Below, piece by piece: positions 51,305 through 59,841 of a stretch of DNA of 64,000 bases. Each line of letters begins with the position of its first letter. Positions within the stretch are counted from its first letter, which is position 1. The stretch comes from an uncultured Spirochaetaceae bacterium. Lineage in GTDB: Bacteria; Spirochaetota; Spirochaetia; Sphaerochaetales; Sphaerochaetaceae. The notes beneath the pieces are model-generated. The model searched no databases, was not told the DNA's origin, and saw only the letters and a list, made by a program, of their open reading frames with translations. The translations under genes and the position numbers were made by a program. Location: assembly GCA_944392985.1 (NCBI GenBank), contig CALXYL010000003.1, forward strand, positions 52,303 to 116,302, read 5' to 3'.

Positions 51305-52426
51305 CTATTCTATTCTGATGATAATCGATTCGCCTGTCCCTGTAGTATCTGGTATTGCTTTCCCTTCATAGCGGTTTGATGTGAATGAATAGGAGCAATC
51401 TGTCAGCGTCTCTGATTTCAGTATTTCATTGCCATCATCAACAGCATTCTCGAAGCTGTTTCCTGTGACAGTTATCGTCGCTTCCTTTCCGTTGCCGAAA
51501 CGTATAGCTCTATCCGATGTGTTTTTTATCGTATTGTTGGTTATCGTTATGGTTCCTGTAAATGGATCATTGCTGCTCTGGGTCGCAATGGCATTATGCC
51601 TTGTTGTATCGAATTTGCATCCGGTTATCATGATTCCGTCCACGCACTGCGTGTAGATTCCCTGATAGACATTGGTGAAGCTACAGTCCTCGACATGTAT
51701 TTTAGAATAATGTCCAAAATCATTTGCCTTGAGGCGCAGTGCCTGTACATCAGCAGTTGTTCCGATGTTGGCGAATGAGCAGCCTATGAAGCTGATATCC
51801 GAGAGTGTGCTTTCATTGTAGTAATTGATGTCAAATCCCGCACTCGGGCCATCGAAGGCCATGTTCTCAAAAGAAAGGGATTTTCCATTGATGAAAACGA
51901 AGCAGGACGTCGTTGTTGCGATGCAGTCTATTTCCCTGACAGGATCAAAGGCGGTTTCCGATTCATTGCTGTATCTATGCCCTGTGCTGATCCTGAAGCT
52001 GCCATTGAAAACTGCATCGTCAGAGGCTATGAACCTGACATTCTCAATTGTTCGGTAGTATGTGTAGTTTCCAGTATTCACCAATGCGTCTATTTCAACG
52101 GGAGCACCGTCTTTGAATGCTTCAGCTGTTTCCTTTGTAGGATTGATTTCCAGATTGTCATATGATCCTTCATCAAAGAATACGATCTTACCGTTGATAT
52201 CTGAATCAAGGATGTCCTGTGCTGTTGATGGAGTGGCTATGACGGCATTAGGCACTTCATGTGAGTCAATCACAGTCCCTGTATTGTTTATGAATATGAC
52301 TTCCACCAGTTTCCCGTCTATTATCTGCCATTCTGATGATTTCATAGAGTCAGGAATGTCTGCATCGCAGGAAATGAAGCAGAAGGCCAGTATTGCACTT
52401 GCAATGATGAAAAGTATTCTACGCAT
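51305..52426 (-). CDS. Beta-helix surface lipoprotein with poly-G promoter
   Basis: 373 residues from the ATG at 52426 (GGGAGGA upstream). Lipoprotein signal with lipobox FISC (Cys ~20). From ~150 residues onward, right-handed parallel beta-helix repeats (SDISFIGCSFANIG, IHVEDCSFTNVYQGIY, IMITGCKFDTTRHNAI, ITITNNTIKNTSDRAI, TVTGNSFENAVD). No catalytic residues of a known lyase or hydrolase are recognisable. Exported and probably surface-exposed. A G8 run lies in its promoter spacer. Confidence 0.85.
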   Translation of the reverse strand: MRRILFIIASAILAFCFISCDADIPDSMKSSEWQIIDGKLVEVIFINNTGTVIDSHEVPNAVIATPSTAQDILDSDINGKIVFFDEGSYDNLEINPTKETAEAFKDGAPVEIDALVNTGNYTYYRTIENVRFIASDDAVFNGSFRISTGHRYSNESETAFDPVREIDCIATTTSCFVFINGKSLSFENMAFDGPSAGFDINYYNESTLSDISFIGCSFANIGTTADVQALRLKANDFGHYSKIHVEDCSFTNVYQGIYTQCVDGIMITGCKFDTTRHNAIATQSSNDPFTGTITITNNTIKNTSDRAIRFGNGKEATITVTGNSFENAVDDGNEILKSETLTDCSYSFTSNRYEGKAIPDTTGTGESIIIRIE

Positions 52427-52449
52427 GAGGAATCCTCCCTTTTTGCTCA

Positions 52450-52478
52450 ACTCTACCCCCCCCGGTAGCATCCGTCAA
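52450..52478 (-). promoter_or_regulatory. Promoter with G8 tract in spacer, beta-helix lipoprotein
   Basis: Minus strand: TTGACG (52473-52478), 17-bp spacer ending in eight G (52456-52463), TAGAGT (52450-52455). At 17 bp the promoter is in the optimal spacing, so the sequenced state is probably ON. Confidence 0.75.
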
Positions 52479-52523
52479 GAAATCCTTTTCCGGAGAGTAT
52501 GGTTTACTCTCCCGAAGGGGTCT

Positions 52524-52551
52524 TTGCAAAACCCCGTCACTTCGCAATAAT
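52524..52551 (+). promoter_or_regulatory. Promoter of phosphoesterase gene
   Basis: TTGCAA (52524-52529), 16-bp spacer, AATAAT (52546-52551); ATG at 52557 or 52563. An imperfect dyad (CGAAGGGG ... CCCC ... CTTCG) covers the -35. Confidence 0.45.
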
Positions 52552-52556
52552 CATAG

Positions 52557-53261
52557 ATGGCTATGAAGATCCTCTGCATCTCAGATGCTACCGATACTCT
52601 GATCTATTCCTCCGTTGCCCCTGAGCTTTACAGGGATGTTGACTTTGTCATCTCTGCCGGTGATCTTCCTCTTCGGTACTATGACTATATCCAGACGATG
52701 CTCAGAAAGGATGTCTGGTATGTATATGGCAACCATAATCTGGAGGATTTCGGGCGCATGATGCGAGGAGGCGGAGATGCTCTTGATAGCTATGCCCGGA
52801 CGGGTCGTGTTATCTCGATGCCGCACTTCGGCGGTTGCTTTGTTGATGGGAAATGCATATATGACAAGCAGCATGATCTCATCATCATGGGCCTCGGTGG
52901 ATCGATGCTGTATAACTATGGGGACAGCCAGTACACGGAGAAACAGATGCAATGGCGGATTGGGAAGCTGATGCCGCGTCTGCTCTATAACAAGCGGCGC
53001 TATGGCCGTGCTGTTGATATCCTCATAACGCATGCGCCTCCGCGTGGGATGGGGGATGGAGAGGACCTCTGCCACAAGGGATTTGAATGCTTTCTGCAGT
53101 TCATGGAGAAATTCAAGCCGAAATACCTTCTCCATGGACATGTGCACCTTGATGACATGAACGCGAAGCGGATCTCTGAATACTGTGATACGAAGGTGAT
53201 CAATATATACAAGAACTACATCCTTGAGGATGACTCATTAGGGAAGGGCTATGGTAACTGA
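52557..53261 (+). CDS. Calcineurin-like metallophosphoesterase
   Basis: 234 residues. Metal motifs: CISDATD (first Asp; the usual His is replaced by Ala-Thr context), SAGDLPL, YGNHN, ILITHAPP and LHGHVH. Cytoplasmic phosphoesterase of unknown substrate. Translation may start at ATG 52557 or 52563; no Shine-Dalgarno site. It overlaps the next gene by 11 bp. Confidence 0.85.
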   Translation: MAMKILCISDATDTLIYSSVAPELYRDVDFVISAGDLPLRYYDYIQTMLRKDVWYVYGNHNLEDFGRMMRGGGDALDSYARTGRVISMPHFGGCFVDGKCIYDKQHDLIIMGLGGSMLYNYGDSQYTEKQMQWRIGKLMPRLLYNKRRYGRAVDILITHAPPRGMGDGEDLCHKGFECFLQFMEKFKPKYLLHGHVHLDDMNAKRISEYCDTKVINIYKNYILEDDSLGKGYGN

Positions 53262-54156
53262 GAATACGGCGATGGATGATTTCACGAAGGCCAAGAGGAA
53301 GGCTAAGTTCCAGGGAATCCTTTCGACGCTTTCCTGGAAGAACAATGATCTTCTTTCCTTCTATGAGGTCACCTCGATAATAAAACCCAAATCCGAGACA
53401 TATCTCGGGATGCGGACGATTCCTGTCTCGAAGATCATAGGATCGGAGGGGCGCTATCATGATTTCTCGTCTGCTTTCTTCCCGAAGAGGGAACAGCTCA
53501 GGGCCCGGTGGTGCAGCGTTGACTCCGCTGTTATCAATGATGTGATACTCCCTCCCATCTCCGTCTATAGCCTCGGAGGATACTACTTCGTGCGTGATGG
53601 CAACCACCGCGTATCGGTTGCGAAGGCTCAGGGGGTTGAGTTCATTGATGCCGAGGTCGTCGAGCTTGATACGGAGATCCCTCTCAAGCCTGGGCTTTCT
53701 ATGAAGGAGCTCAAGGCCAAGGTCGTCGAGTATGAGCGCAATACATTCATCTCGCAGTACAAGCCATCATATCTTCCGATGGGGGATATCGTATTCACGA
53801 CGCCGGGATCCTATCCTGAGATGGTGAACCATATACTTGTGCATAAGTATTACATCAATCAGAAGATAGACCATGAGATCTCCTTTGAGGAAGCGGCGAA
53901 GAGCTGGTATGAGAATGTCTATTCCCCCATTGTCAAGGAGATAAGGGCAGAGCACCTCCTTGCGGCATTCCCCGGGCAGAGCGAGGGTGACATGTATATG
54001 TGGCTTGTCCGGCGCTGGGATGAGTATAAGCGTTCTGATAGCTCGATAAGCGCAGCAGATGCAGTACGGAAGGCGGGGGATGAGAGCGGAAAAGGTCTCT
54101 TCCACCGCCTCAAGAGGTATATCGCTTACTATCTTTCAAAGTTCTCCAAGGACTAG
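53251..54156 (+). CDS. ParB-like/DUF4032-type protein
   Basis: 301 residues. LGMRTIPVSKIIGSEGRYHDF and YYFVRDGNHRVSVAKAQGVEFIDAEVVEL match a ParB/sulfiredoxin-like fold seen in hypothetical proteins of spirochaetes and Chloroflexi. The C-terminal half is helical (ISFEEAAKSWYENVYSPIVKEI). Function unknown; pairing with a phosphoesterase by an 11-bp overlap suggests joint action. Ends 4 bp into the convergent flavodoxin gene. Confidence 0.8.
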   Translation: MVTENTAMDDFTKAKRKAKFQGILSTLSWKNNDLLSFYEVTSIIKPKSETYLGMRTIPVSKIIGSEGRYHDFSSAFFPKREQLRARWCSVDSAVINDVILPPISVYSLGGYYFVRDGNHRVSVAKAQGVEFIDAEVVELDTEIPLKPGLSMKELKAKVVEYERNTFISQYKPSYLPMGDIVFTTPGSYPEMVNHILVHKYYINQKIDHEISFEEAAKSWYENVYSPIVKEIRAEHLLAAFPGQSEGDMYMWLVRRWDEYKRSDSSISAADAVRKAGDESGKGLFHRLKRYIAYYLSKFSKD

Positions 54157-54704
54157 AGCCCAAGATCGGGAAGAACTGCCATCTCCGCAAGGCGCTCGGC
54201 TACTGAGTCGATCATCTCCGACGGCCGCTGCGGCATCAGGTCGTTCTCAAGATGGATATATGGCTCGAACGGTATCGGCCTAAGTCCCATCATATCTGCC
54301 CAGCGGTAGAGGCATGAGACAGCAAGGAGTCCATCTTCCTCACCTGCGGTGGTGGAGGAGTATGCATAGAACTTCCTGCCTTCAAGCGCGCTCTTCTGGT
54401 ACATCGGCCATGTCGCATCGAGGAATGCCTTCATCTCCGCCGTGGGCATGCCGAAACGCGATGGCGTACCAAGGATGATGAGATCGGCTGATGCGAGCTT
54501 TTCCGGAGTCGCTTCAGGCAGCGCAGTGATTTCCTCGTAGTATTCAATCGCTTCCGTCATCTCATTCGCTGCAAGGTGGAGATCAGGATCGGATACTCCG
54601 TATAGACGGGCATCGATGCCGCACTCACCGAGTTTCTCTCGGAAGGTGTCAGCGATGAGGTAGAGGTTGCCGGATATGGAGTGGATTATTATGTTTGCTC
54701 TCAT
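54153..54704 (-). CDS. Flavodoxin-fold NAD(P)H oxidoreductase
   Basis: 183 residues. IIIHSISGNLYLIA aligns with the FMN phosphate loop of flavodoxins; ADLIILGTPSRFGMPTAEMKAFLDATW and FYAYSSTTAG follow the WrbA pattern. FMN-dependent quinone or similar reductase, cytoplasmic. AAGGAGG before the ATG. Confidence 0.85.
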   Translation of the reverse strand: MRANIIIHSISGNLYLIADTFREKLGECGIDARLYGVSDPDLHLAANEMTEAIEYYEEITALPEATPEKLASADLIILGTPSRFGMPTAEMKAFLDATWPMYQKSALEGRKFYAYSSTTAGEEDGLLAVSCLYRWADMMGLRPIPFEPYIHLENDLMPQRPSEMIDSVAERLAEMAVLPDLGL

Positions 54705-54761
54705 ATTTCCTCCTTCTTTTCATCCATTGTATCCGACAAAACGTGAGCAATGTGTGAATTT

Positions 54762-55928
54762 TCAGCGAGCTGCACTTCCAAGTGTCATCACTCCGGCTTT
54801 TGATTCCGTGCTTATCGTTTTCCTGTGGAATCGGGGCATCAGGGCTATGAGGCCATCCTTTGTGTAGACGGGCGCGTCCTTCTTCAGGGGCAGCGGGACT
54901 GTCTGGCCTGTAGCTGCTGACATGTAGAATGCGCTGATGAATTCATTGGCCCTTCTTCCATCTTCGCCAGTAGCATCCGGATCCTTACCGGATTCAACTG
55001 CATCGATGAAGCGGGAGATGGCGGCATCGTGTCCTTCCTTGTTGTCTGTTGCGATGCTGTCGAAGATCCTCTGCAGCCTTTCCTCTTCCTCCCTGTCATC
55101 CTCTGGAAAGCCATTCGGCTGTGCTTTCTTCACGTGGACTGACCAATCAGGGATAGTGAACGCGGCCTTCTCGCACTGGAAGCGGAAGCTCTGCATCTCG
55201 TCCATATCAGAAAGGGAAACGGAGAATGTGGCGATTGCCGAGGATGGGAAGCGCATGATCGCTGCTCCGCTGTCCTCTGCTTCGCTGTTCGTGTGGCATT
55301 GGTTTGCCATGATCGCGGTGATGCTCTCCGGCAGCCCTCCCATGAACCACAGGAGCATATCGACCTGATGAACTCCCTGGCTGATCAGGCATCCTCCGCC
55401 CTCATTTCCCCACGTACCTCTCCAGTACAGGTCATGGTAGTTGCTGCCACGGAACCAATGCGTGACGACATCGACAGAGAGAATGCGCCCAAAGCAACCA
55501 TCAGCAAGCATCTTCCTGGCTCTCTGGATATTCCTGTAGTATCGATTCTGGAATACAAGGCCGAGCTTTGCTCCGCTTCGTCTTGCTTCCTCAAGCATGC
55601 GGTCATCCTCATCGCAGGTGATCCCCATCGGCTTTTCAAGCAGCACATGCTTGCCTTTCCTGAGGAAAGCGCATACAGCTTCCTCATGGAGTGCCGGCGG
55701 CAGGGCGATTGACACTATATCGATATCGCTGCGGTCAAGGAGCGTGTGCCAGTCATCTGTGATCGTGATCTGCTTCCTTCTCTCCTCATCAAGCCCTCTG
55801 GCGATATCTTCGCATTTCGATAACGTCCTGCTGCAGAGTGCCCTCAGAGAGCATCTGCTGTCCTTGAGGAAGGAATCGGCATGAGTTCTTCCCGCATTTC
55901 CTGTTCCAATGATCGCAACACCATGCAT
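54762..55928 (-). CDS. Gfo/Idh/MocA family oxidoreductase
   Basis: 388 residues. N-terminal Rossmann (VAIIGTGNAGRTHADSF), DIVSIALPPALHEEAVCAFL, then KHVLLEKPMG with the conserved EKP Lys, and a C-terminal alpha/beta domain (GGGCLISQGVHQVDMLLWFMGG). NAD(P)-dependent sugar or inositol-type dehydrogenase; substrate unknown. TAGGAGGT ribosome site, 11 bp after the ABC ATPase gene. Confidence 0.92.
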   Translation of the reverse strand: MHGVAIIGTGNAGRTHADSFLKDSRCSLRALCSRTLSKCEDIARGLDEERRKQITITDDWHTLLDRSDIDIVSIALPPALHEEAVCAFLRKGKHVLLEKPMGITCDEDDRMLEEARRSGAKLGLVFQNRYYRNIQRARKMLADGCFGRILSVDVVTHWFRGSNYHDLYWRGTWGNEGGGCLISQGVHQVDMLLWFMGGLPESITAIMANQCHTNSEAEDSGAAIMRFPSSAIATFSVSLSDMDEMQSFRFQCEKAAFTIPDWSVHVKKAQPNGFPEDDREEEERLQRIFDSIATDNKEGHDAAISRFIDAVESGKDPDATGEDGRRANEFISAFYMSAATGQTVPLPLKKDAPVYTKDGLIALMPRFHRKTISTESKAGVMTLGSAAR

Positions 55929-55939
55929 ATGAGTACCTC

Positions 55940-56716
55940 CTAGCAGAATGCAGTGTATATGCCGTCAGCCTCGGCGACGTGGACAGGCCGTGAGTAAAGG
56001 TCTGACAGGATATCAGTCCTGAGTGTATCAGCCTTCGTTCCTTCCATAACGATCCGTCCATCCTTCATAAGGACGATCCTGTCGATTTCCGGAATGATCT
56101 CCGATAGTTCATGCGTCACCATCACGATTGTCCTGTTCTCCGTTGCGTAGGAGGCTATCGTATTGCGCAGGTCCGCCCTTGATGGGAAATCGAGACCGGC
56201 AGAGGCCTCATCCAGCAGCAAAAGGTAAGGGGAGATCACAGCTGCCCTGGCAAGGAGCACGCGTCTCATCTCGCCCGTGGAAAGGGTGTTCATCGTCCTG
56301 TCCTTCTTCTCAAGCATCCCGACTTTCCCAAGCTCAGCTTCTGCTTTGTCCCAGTCCTCAGGCTTGATTTCATGGTGGAAGTCAAAACCGAGGGAGGCAT
56401 ATAGCCCGGAAGCAACGATTTCCCTTGCGGTGTATGTCGTCTGGAAGAAGCTGTCCTGATTCGGGGCCACGTGCCCGATGCGGAGACGGAGATCGGATAT
56501 CCTCCAGCGCTCCTCTCCGAATATGGATGATCGATAGCGATCTGTAGCAAGGGGATGGATGCGGCGGCTTATCACATCGACCAAGGTGGATTTGCCCGCG
56601 CCGTTTGGTCCTATGATGGCGATTCTCTCGCCGATTGAAGCCTTTATAGAGACATCGGAAAGAATGTACTTGCCATCCCTTCTGACATCGGCATGCTCAA
56701 TGGTGAATGCTTCCAT
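55940..56716 (-). CDS. Stand-alone ABC transporter ATPase
   Basis: 258 residues from the ATG at 56716; a TTG six codons upstream is less likely. GPNGAGKS Walker A (~33-40), LSTGEMRRVLLARAAV signature with Gly-Glu-Met in place of Gly-Gln, LLLDEASAGLDF Walker B, and MVTHELSEIIPE. Similar to YlmA/ModF-type cassettes. No permease neighbours. TATCAT lies 6 nt before the ATG (GCACGC between), with no Shine-Dalgarno site. Confidence 0.88.
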   Translation of the reverse strand: MEAFTIEHADVRRDGKYILSDVSIKASIGERIAIIGPNGAGKSTLVDVISRRIHPLATDRYRSSIFGEERWRISDLRLRIGHVAPNQDSFFQTTYTAREIVASGLYASLGFDFHHEIKPEDWDKAEAELGKVGMLEKKDRTMNTLSTGEMRRVLLARAAVISPYLLLLDEASAGLDFPSRADLRNTIASYATENRTIVMVTHELSEIIPEIDRIVLMKDGRIVMEGTKADTLRTDILSDLYSRPVHVAEADGIYTAFC

Positions 56717-56722
56717 GCGTGC

Positions 56723-56728
56723 ATGATA
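56723..56728 (-). promoter_or_regulatory. -10 box of ABC ATPase gene (leaderless)
   Basis: TATCAT on the minus strand, 6 nt before ATG 56716, the same layout as at 36048. Confidence 0.45.
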
Positions 56729-56791
56729 ATCCAAATCGGCAAGATGTATAACCGCCTTTAGGAAATTGGTTCAACCGAGGGTGGATTCCAC

Positions 56792-56822
56792 TTGACGGGA
56801 TTTTACAGGGGGGGGGTATATT
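56792..56822 (+). promoter_or_regulatory. Promoter with G9 tract in spacer, lipoprotein gene
   Basis: TTGACG (56792-56797), 19-bp spacer ending in nine G (56808-56816), TATATT (56817-56822). Two G fewer would give the optimal 17 bp, so the sequenced state is probably weak or OFF. Confidence 0.78.
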
Positions 56823-56853
56823 CACAGCAGGAATCAACTTTTTGGAGGACATT

Positions 56854-57636
56854 ATGAAGAAGATTTCCATTATTCTCGCATTGGCAGTTCTTTTTGCCTT
56901 CGCTTCCTGCAATCCCGACGTGGTCAAGGAAGAAATCATCACTGATCCTACTGATACAGGTGATGCGTCTGTCATTTTCCATGACAATTTCACAGCAGAT
57001 ACAACCGGATACTATTTCTATTCAATGAAAGAAGAACAGTACAAGGATCTCCAGACAGTGGAGAATGGTGTTGGAGTGCTATATGGAGGAAGTCAGTTCA
57101 TGGTTTTCACAGAAGGCCTTGATCTTGCGGCGAATGATTATGAGCTTGCTTTCACATTCACGCCATCAGAGACATTCTCCACAAACGCAGCGGATAATAA
57201 AGCATATTCATTCGTTGGCAATATGGGAGTGAAGAATAGCGAAGGACTCCTTTCTGGAAGCGGTACTGGTATTTATATTACATTTGCAGATGCGGAAGAA
57301 GGAAAGCTCTCTGTCAGCCCGACTCAGATGAATGGCACCTCCACTGTGGTATCTGACGTAAAGGAAACAGTTTCAAAGGGAGAGCCGGTTTCTGTCAGGA
57401 TGGTGTTCGGCACTGAGAATGAACAGACAACAATGAAGGTGACAGGATATGTTGGGGAAAAGGAAATCGGTAGCTTCACACACAACCCCGTCACTGGTGA
57501 TGGTACTGTCGTCAATGGCTTCCTTTTCTCTATTCTCGGGCCTAATGGCGCAGCATATAATGAAAAGGCAGAGGATGGCATGCCGTTTGGAACAATTGAT
57601 GATTTCATCGTCCGTGCAATAGCCAAGGCTGAATGA
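56854..57636 (+). CDS. Lipoprotein of unknown function with poly-G promoter
   Basis: 260 residues from the ATG at 56854, with TTGGAGGAC upstream. Lipobox FASC (Cys ~20). The mature part is beta-rich (VIFHDNFTADTTGYYFYS, YELAFTFTPSETFS, SVRMVFGTENEQTTMKVTGY) and resembles a concanavalin-type jelly-roll, as in carbohydrate-binding or LamG-like modules. I do not recognise a family. Exported and probably surface-exposed. The promoter has a G9 run. Confidence 0.8.
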   Translation: MKKISIILALAVLFAFASCNPDVVKEEIITDPTDTGDASVIFHDNFTADTTGYYFYSMKEEQYKDLQTVENGVGVLYGGSQFMVFTEGLDLAANDYELAFTFTPSETFSTNAADNKAYSFVGNMGVKNSEGLLSGSGTGIYITFADAEEGKLSVSPTQMNGTSTVVSDVKETVSKGEPVSVRMVFGTENEQTTMKVTGYVGEKEIGSFTHNPVTGDGTVVNGFLFSILGPNGAAYNEKAEDGMPFGTIDDFIVRAIAKAE

Positions 57637-57658
57637 TTCCAGCCTGAACGTTTTCATG

Positions 57659-57689
57659 GGGAGCATGCTTTCTGGTGTGCTCCCTTTTT
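57659..57689 (+). terminator. Terminator of the lipoprotein gene
   Basis: GGGAGCA ... TGCTCCC stem (57659-57665 with 57678-57684) followed by TTTTT. Confidence 0.85.
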
Positions 57690-57755
57690 CTCTGTTGATT
57701 CCATAATATGGTTCCGTTAACTCTGGATTAATTTTTTACTGAATTTTACTGAATC

Positions 57756-57786
57756 ATTTGACAGTTCTTGGTTTTCAATGTCTAAT
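57756..57786 (+). promoter_or_regulatory. Possible promoter of lacI-phn operon
   Basis: TTGACA (57756-57761) and TCTAAT (57781-57786) with a 19-bp spacer. Upstream is a tandem TTTTACTGAA repeat. Confidence 0.4.
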
Positions 57787-57801
57787 GCAGATGGAGGCAT
57801 G

Positions 57802-58740
57802 ATGGCGGGAATCAAGGATATAGCCAGAAGCTGCGGTGTTTCTGCCGCAACAGTGTCCAGGGTACTCAATGAGGACCCTACGCTTTCCGTCACAGCTGCT
57901 GTGCGTTCTGCCATAGAAGCGGAAGCGGAAAGAATCGGCTATAAGACGCCCCGGCAGAGGAAGAAGGACTACATGCACGCTGTCCTTGTCCTTGCTCCCA
58001 TCGATAAGCCCGGATTCGAGGAGAGGCTCCTGTCGTATCTTGAGCCGATGGCGGAGAGGAATGGGATGAGGCTGTCCCTTGCCTATCTTGAGGGGAAGGC
58101 AGATGGAATCATCGCCCTTGGGGAATTCTCCCCTGATGAGATCGCATTCTTCAGATCACGTACCGAAAGCATCCTGCTGATCAACAACCTTGGCTCCGAT
58201 TACTCCTATGATTCCATAATGATTGATTACAGGAATGCCGAGAAGCAGGTCCTTGATCGCTTCCTTTCCAGAGGAATAAAGCGCATCGGCTACGTCGGAG
58301 GGCTTTTCTGCCGTACTGGGTCCGTGATCGGCAGGCGACGATCCGATGAATTCCGCGCTTTGCTGGAGGCGGAGGGGCTTCTATGCGAGGACTGGTTCTG
58401 CATGGGAAGCATGGATTCCTCCTACGGATATGAGGCTGTAATGGGGATGGAAGAGATCCCCGATGGGCTCTTCATATCGGATCCCGATACCGCGGAAGGG
58501 GTGTTCCGGGCTCTGTCGGAACGCAGGAGCACCGCCTATACCATCACATATGTGAATTTCTTCCAGTCCGATGTCAGTAGCGGAACCGCGCTGAGGATGT
58601 TCGGAGATGATGTCTGGCGTACAGCGTTCAGGCTTTTATCAGAGAAAGCAAGAGGCGAGAGGGAACAGAGCTTCAGCGTATTCTGTCCCGCCTGCCTTTT
58701 GGAGAATACAGCTTCATTGAAGGAAGGAGAAGAAGAATGA
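57802..58740 (+). CDS. LacI-family transcriptional regulator
   Basis: 312 residues from ATG 57802, preceded by GGAGG. Classic HTH: MAGIKDIARSCGVSAATVSR and VLNEDPTLSVTAAVRSAIEAEAERIGY, then a short periplasmic-binding-fold effector domain (VLVLAPIDKPGFEERLL, RIGYVGG, DGLFISDPDTAEGV). Its effector domain is of the EbgR/AraR-like subgroup, with IMIDYRNAEKQVLDRFLSRG. Overlaps phnD by 4 bp; probably autoregulates the operon. No clear palindromic operator found. Confidence 0.92.
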   Translation: MAGIKDIARSCGVSAATVSRVLNEDPTLSVTAAVRSAIEAEAERIGYKTPRQRKKDYMHAVLVLAPIDKPGFEERLLSYLEPMAERNGMRLSLAYLEGKADGIIALGEFSPDEIAFFRSRTESILLINNLGSDYSYDSIMIDYRNAEKQVLDRFLSRGIKRIGYVGGLFCRTGSVIGRRRSDEFRALLEAEGLLCEDWFCMGSMDSSYGYEAVMGMEEIPDGLFISDPDTAEGVFRALSERRSTAYTITYVNFFQSDVSSGTALRMFGDDVWRTAFRLLSEKARGEREQSFSVFCPACLLENTASLKEGEEE

Positions 58741-59780
58741 GAAAGGCATTGCTGTTCTTCGCTGTTGCGCTTATGTCGCTCAGCCTGTTTGCCGCCGGCA
58801 GCCAGGAAGCTGCCGTGTCCGAGTCCGGGAATACCGTGATCAAGGATCTGAACATCATGTACGTTCCGTCCCGTGAGCCCAGTGAGATCATCATGGTCAC
58901 AGAGCCTCTGAAGGCACTGCTGACAGACGAGCTCGCCGCTCTTGGATATGATGTCAAGAACATCAATATCTCTGTCGGAACGAATTACGAGGCTGTCGGA
59001 ATCGCGCTTTCTGCGGGTACAGCTGACATCGCGGTAGGTATGCCTGCGAATACCTACATCCTTTATGAGGATGGATGCGACGTCATCCTGACTGCAACCC
59101 GTGATGGTCTTTCCGTCGATAGCGATGATCCAAGGGATTGGAATAACAATGAGCCTATCACGGCAAGTGCCAACCAGGCTGTCGGATACCGCGCTCTCAT
59201 CATCGCTGGCCCCAGCGCAAAGGGACAGGAGCTTGCAGCGAAGGTCAATGCTGGAGAGGCGCTTACATGGGACGATCTCAATTCCGCTTCCTGGGCTGTC
59301 ATGAGCTCAACAAGCTCTGCCGGCTATGTCTATCCGACGATCTGGCTCATGAACAACTATGATGGAAAGACAATCGGTGACCTTGCCCACACTGTGCAGG
59401 TTGATTCCTATCCGTCAGCGTTCGCACGCCTCGCTTCCGGCCAGGTCGACCTTCTCTGCACATTCGCCGATGCAAGGCGCGACTATGAGGATGACTGGAC
59501 TGCATCATTCGGACGCACTGCAGACATCTGGACAGAGACCGATCTCGTCGGTGTCACTCCGATGATCTACAACGACACTGTGTGTGTCTCCAAGACAAGC
59601 CCGACAATCACTCCGGAGTTCGTCGAAGCGCTTCAGACAGCCTTCATGAACCTCAACAAGACTGAGGAAGGAAGATCCGTTATCGCTATCTACAGCCACA
59701 CCGGATATCTTCCAGCCGTCTCCGCTGATTACGACAACGAGAGGGTTGCTCAGGAGATCATGAGGAATTCCGGCGTATAA
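58737..59780 (+). CDS. phnD: Phosphonate/phosphate-type ABC binding protein (PhnD-like)
   Basis: 347 residues. Signal peptide ends near 20 (LFA-AGSQEA), no lipobox. IMYVPSREPSEII at the start of the mature part, GVTPMIYNDTVCVSKTSP and ADIAVGMPANTYILY match the PhnD/PtxB group. It binds a phosphate ester, phosphonate or similar anion. AAGGAGAAG ribosome site. Confidence 0.9.
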   Translation: MRKALLFFAVALMSLSLFAAGSQEAAVSESGNTVIKDLNIMYVPSREPSEIIMVTEPLKALLTDELAALGYDVKNINISVGTNYEAVGIALSAGTADIAVGMPANTYILYEDGCDVILTATRDGLSVDSDDPRDWNNNEPITASANQAVGYRALIIAGPSAKGQELAAKVNAGEALTWDDLNSASWAVMSSTSSAGYVYPTIWLMNNYDGKTIGDLAHTVQVDSYPSAFARLASGQVDLLCTFADARRDYEDDWTASFGRTADIWTETDLVGVTPMIYNDTVCVSKTSPTITPEFVEALQTAFMNLNKTEEGRSVIAIYSHTGYLPAVSADYDNERVAQEIMRNSGV

Positions 59781-59841
59781 CCGCTGATACCTGCTACGGA
59801 GGAGGGGTCATCTCTCCTCCGTCAGCCTGAATGGGAAAGAG

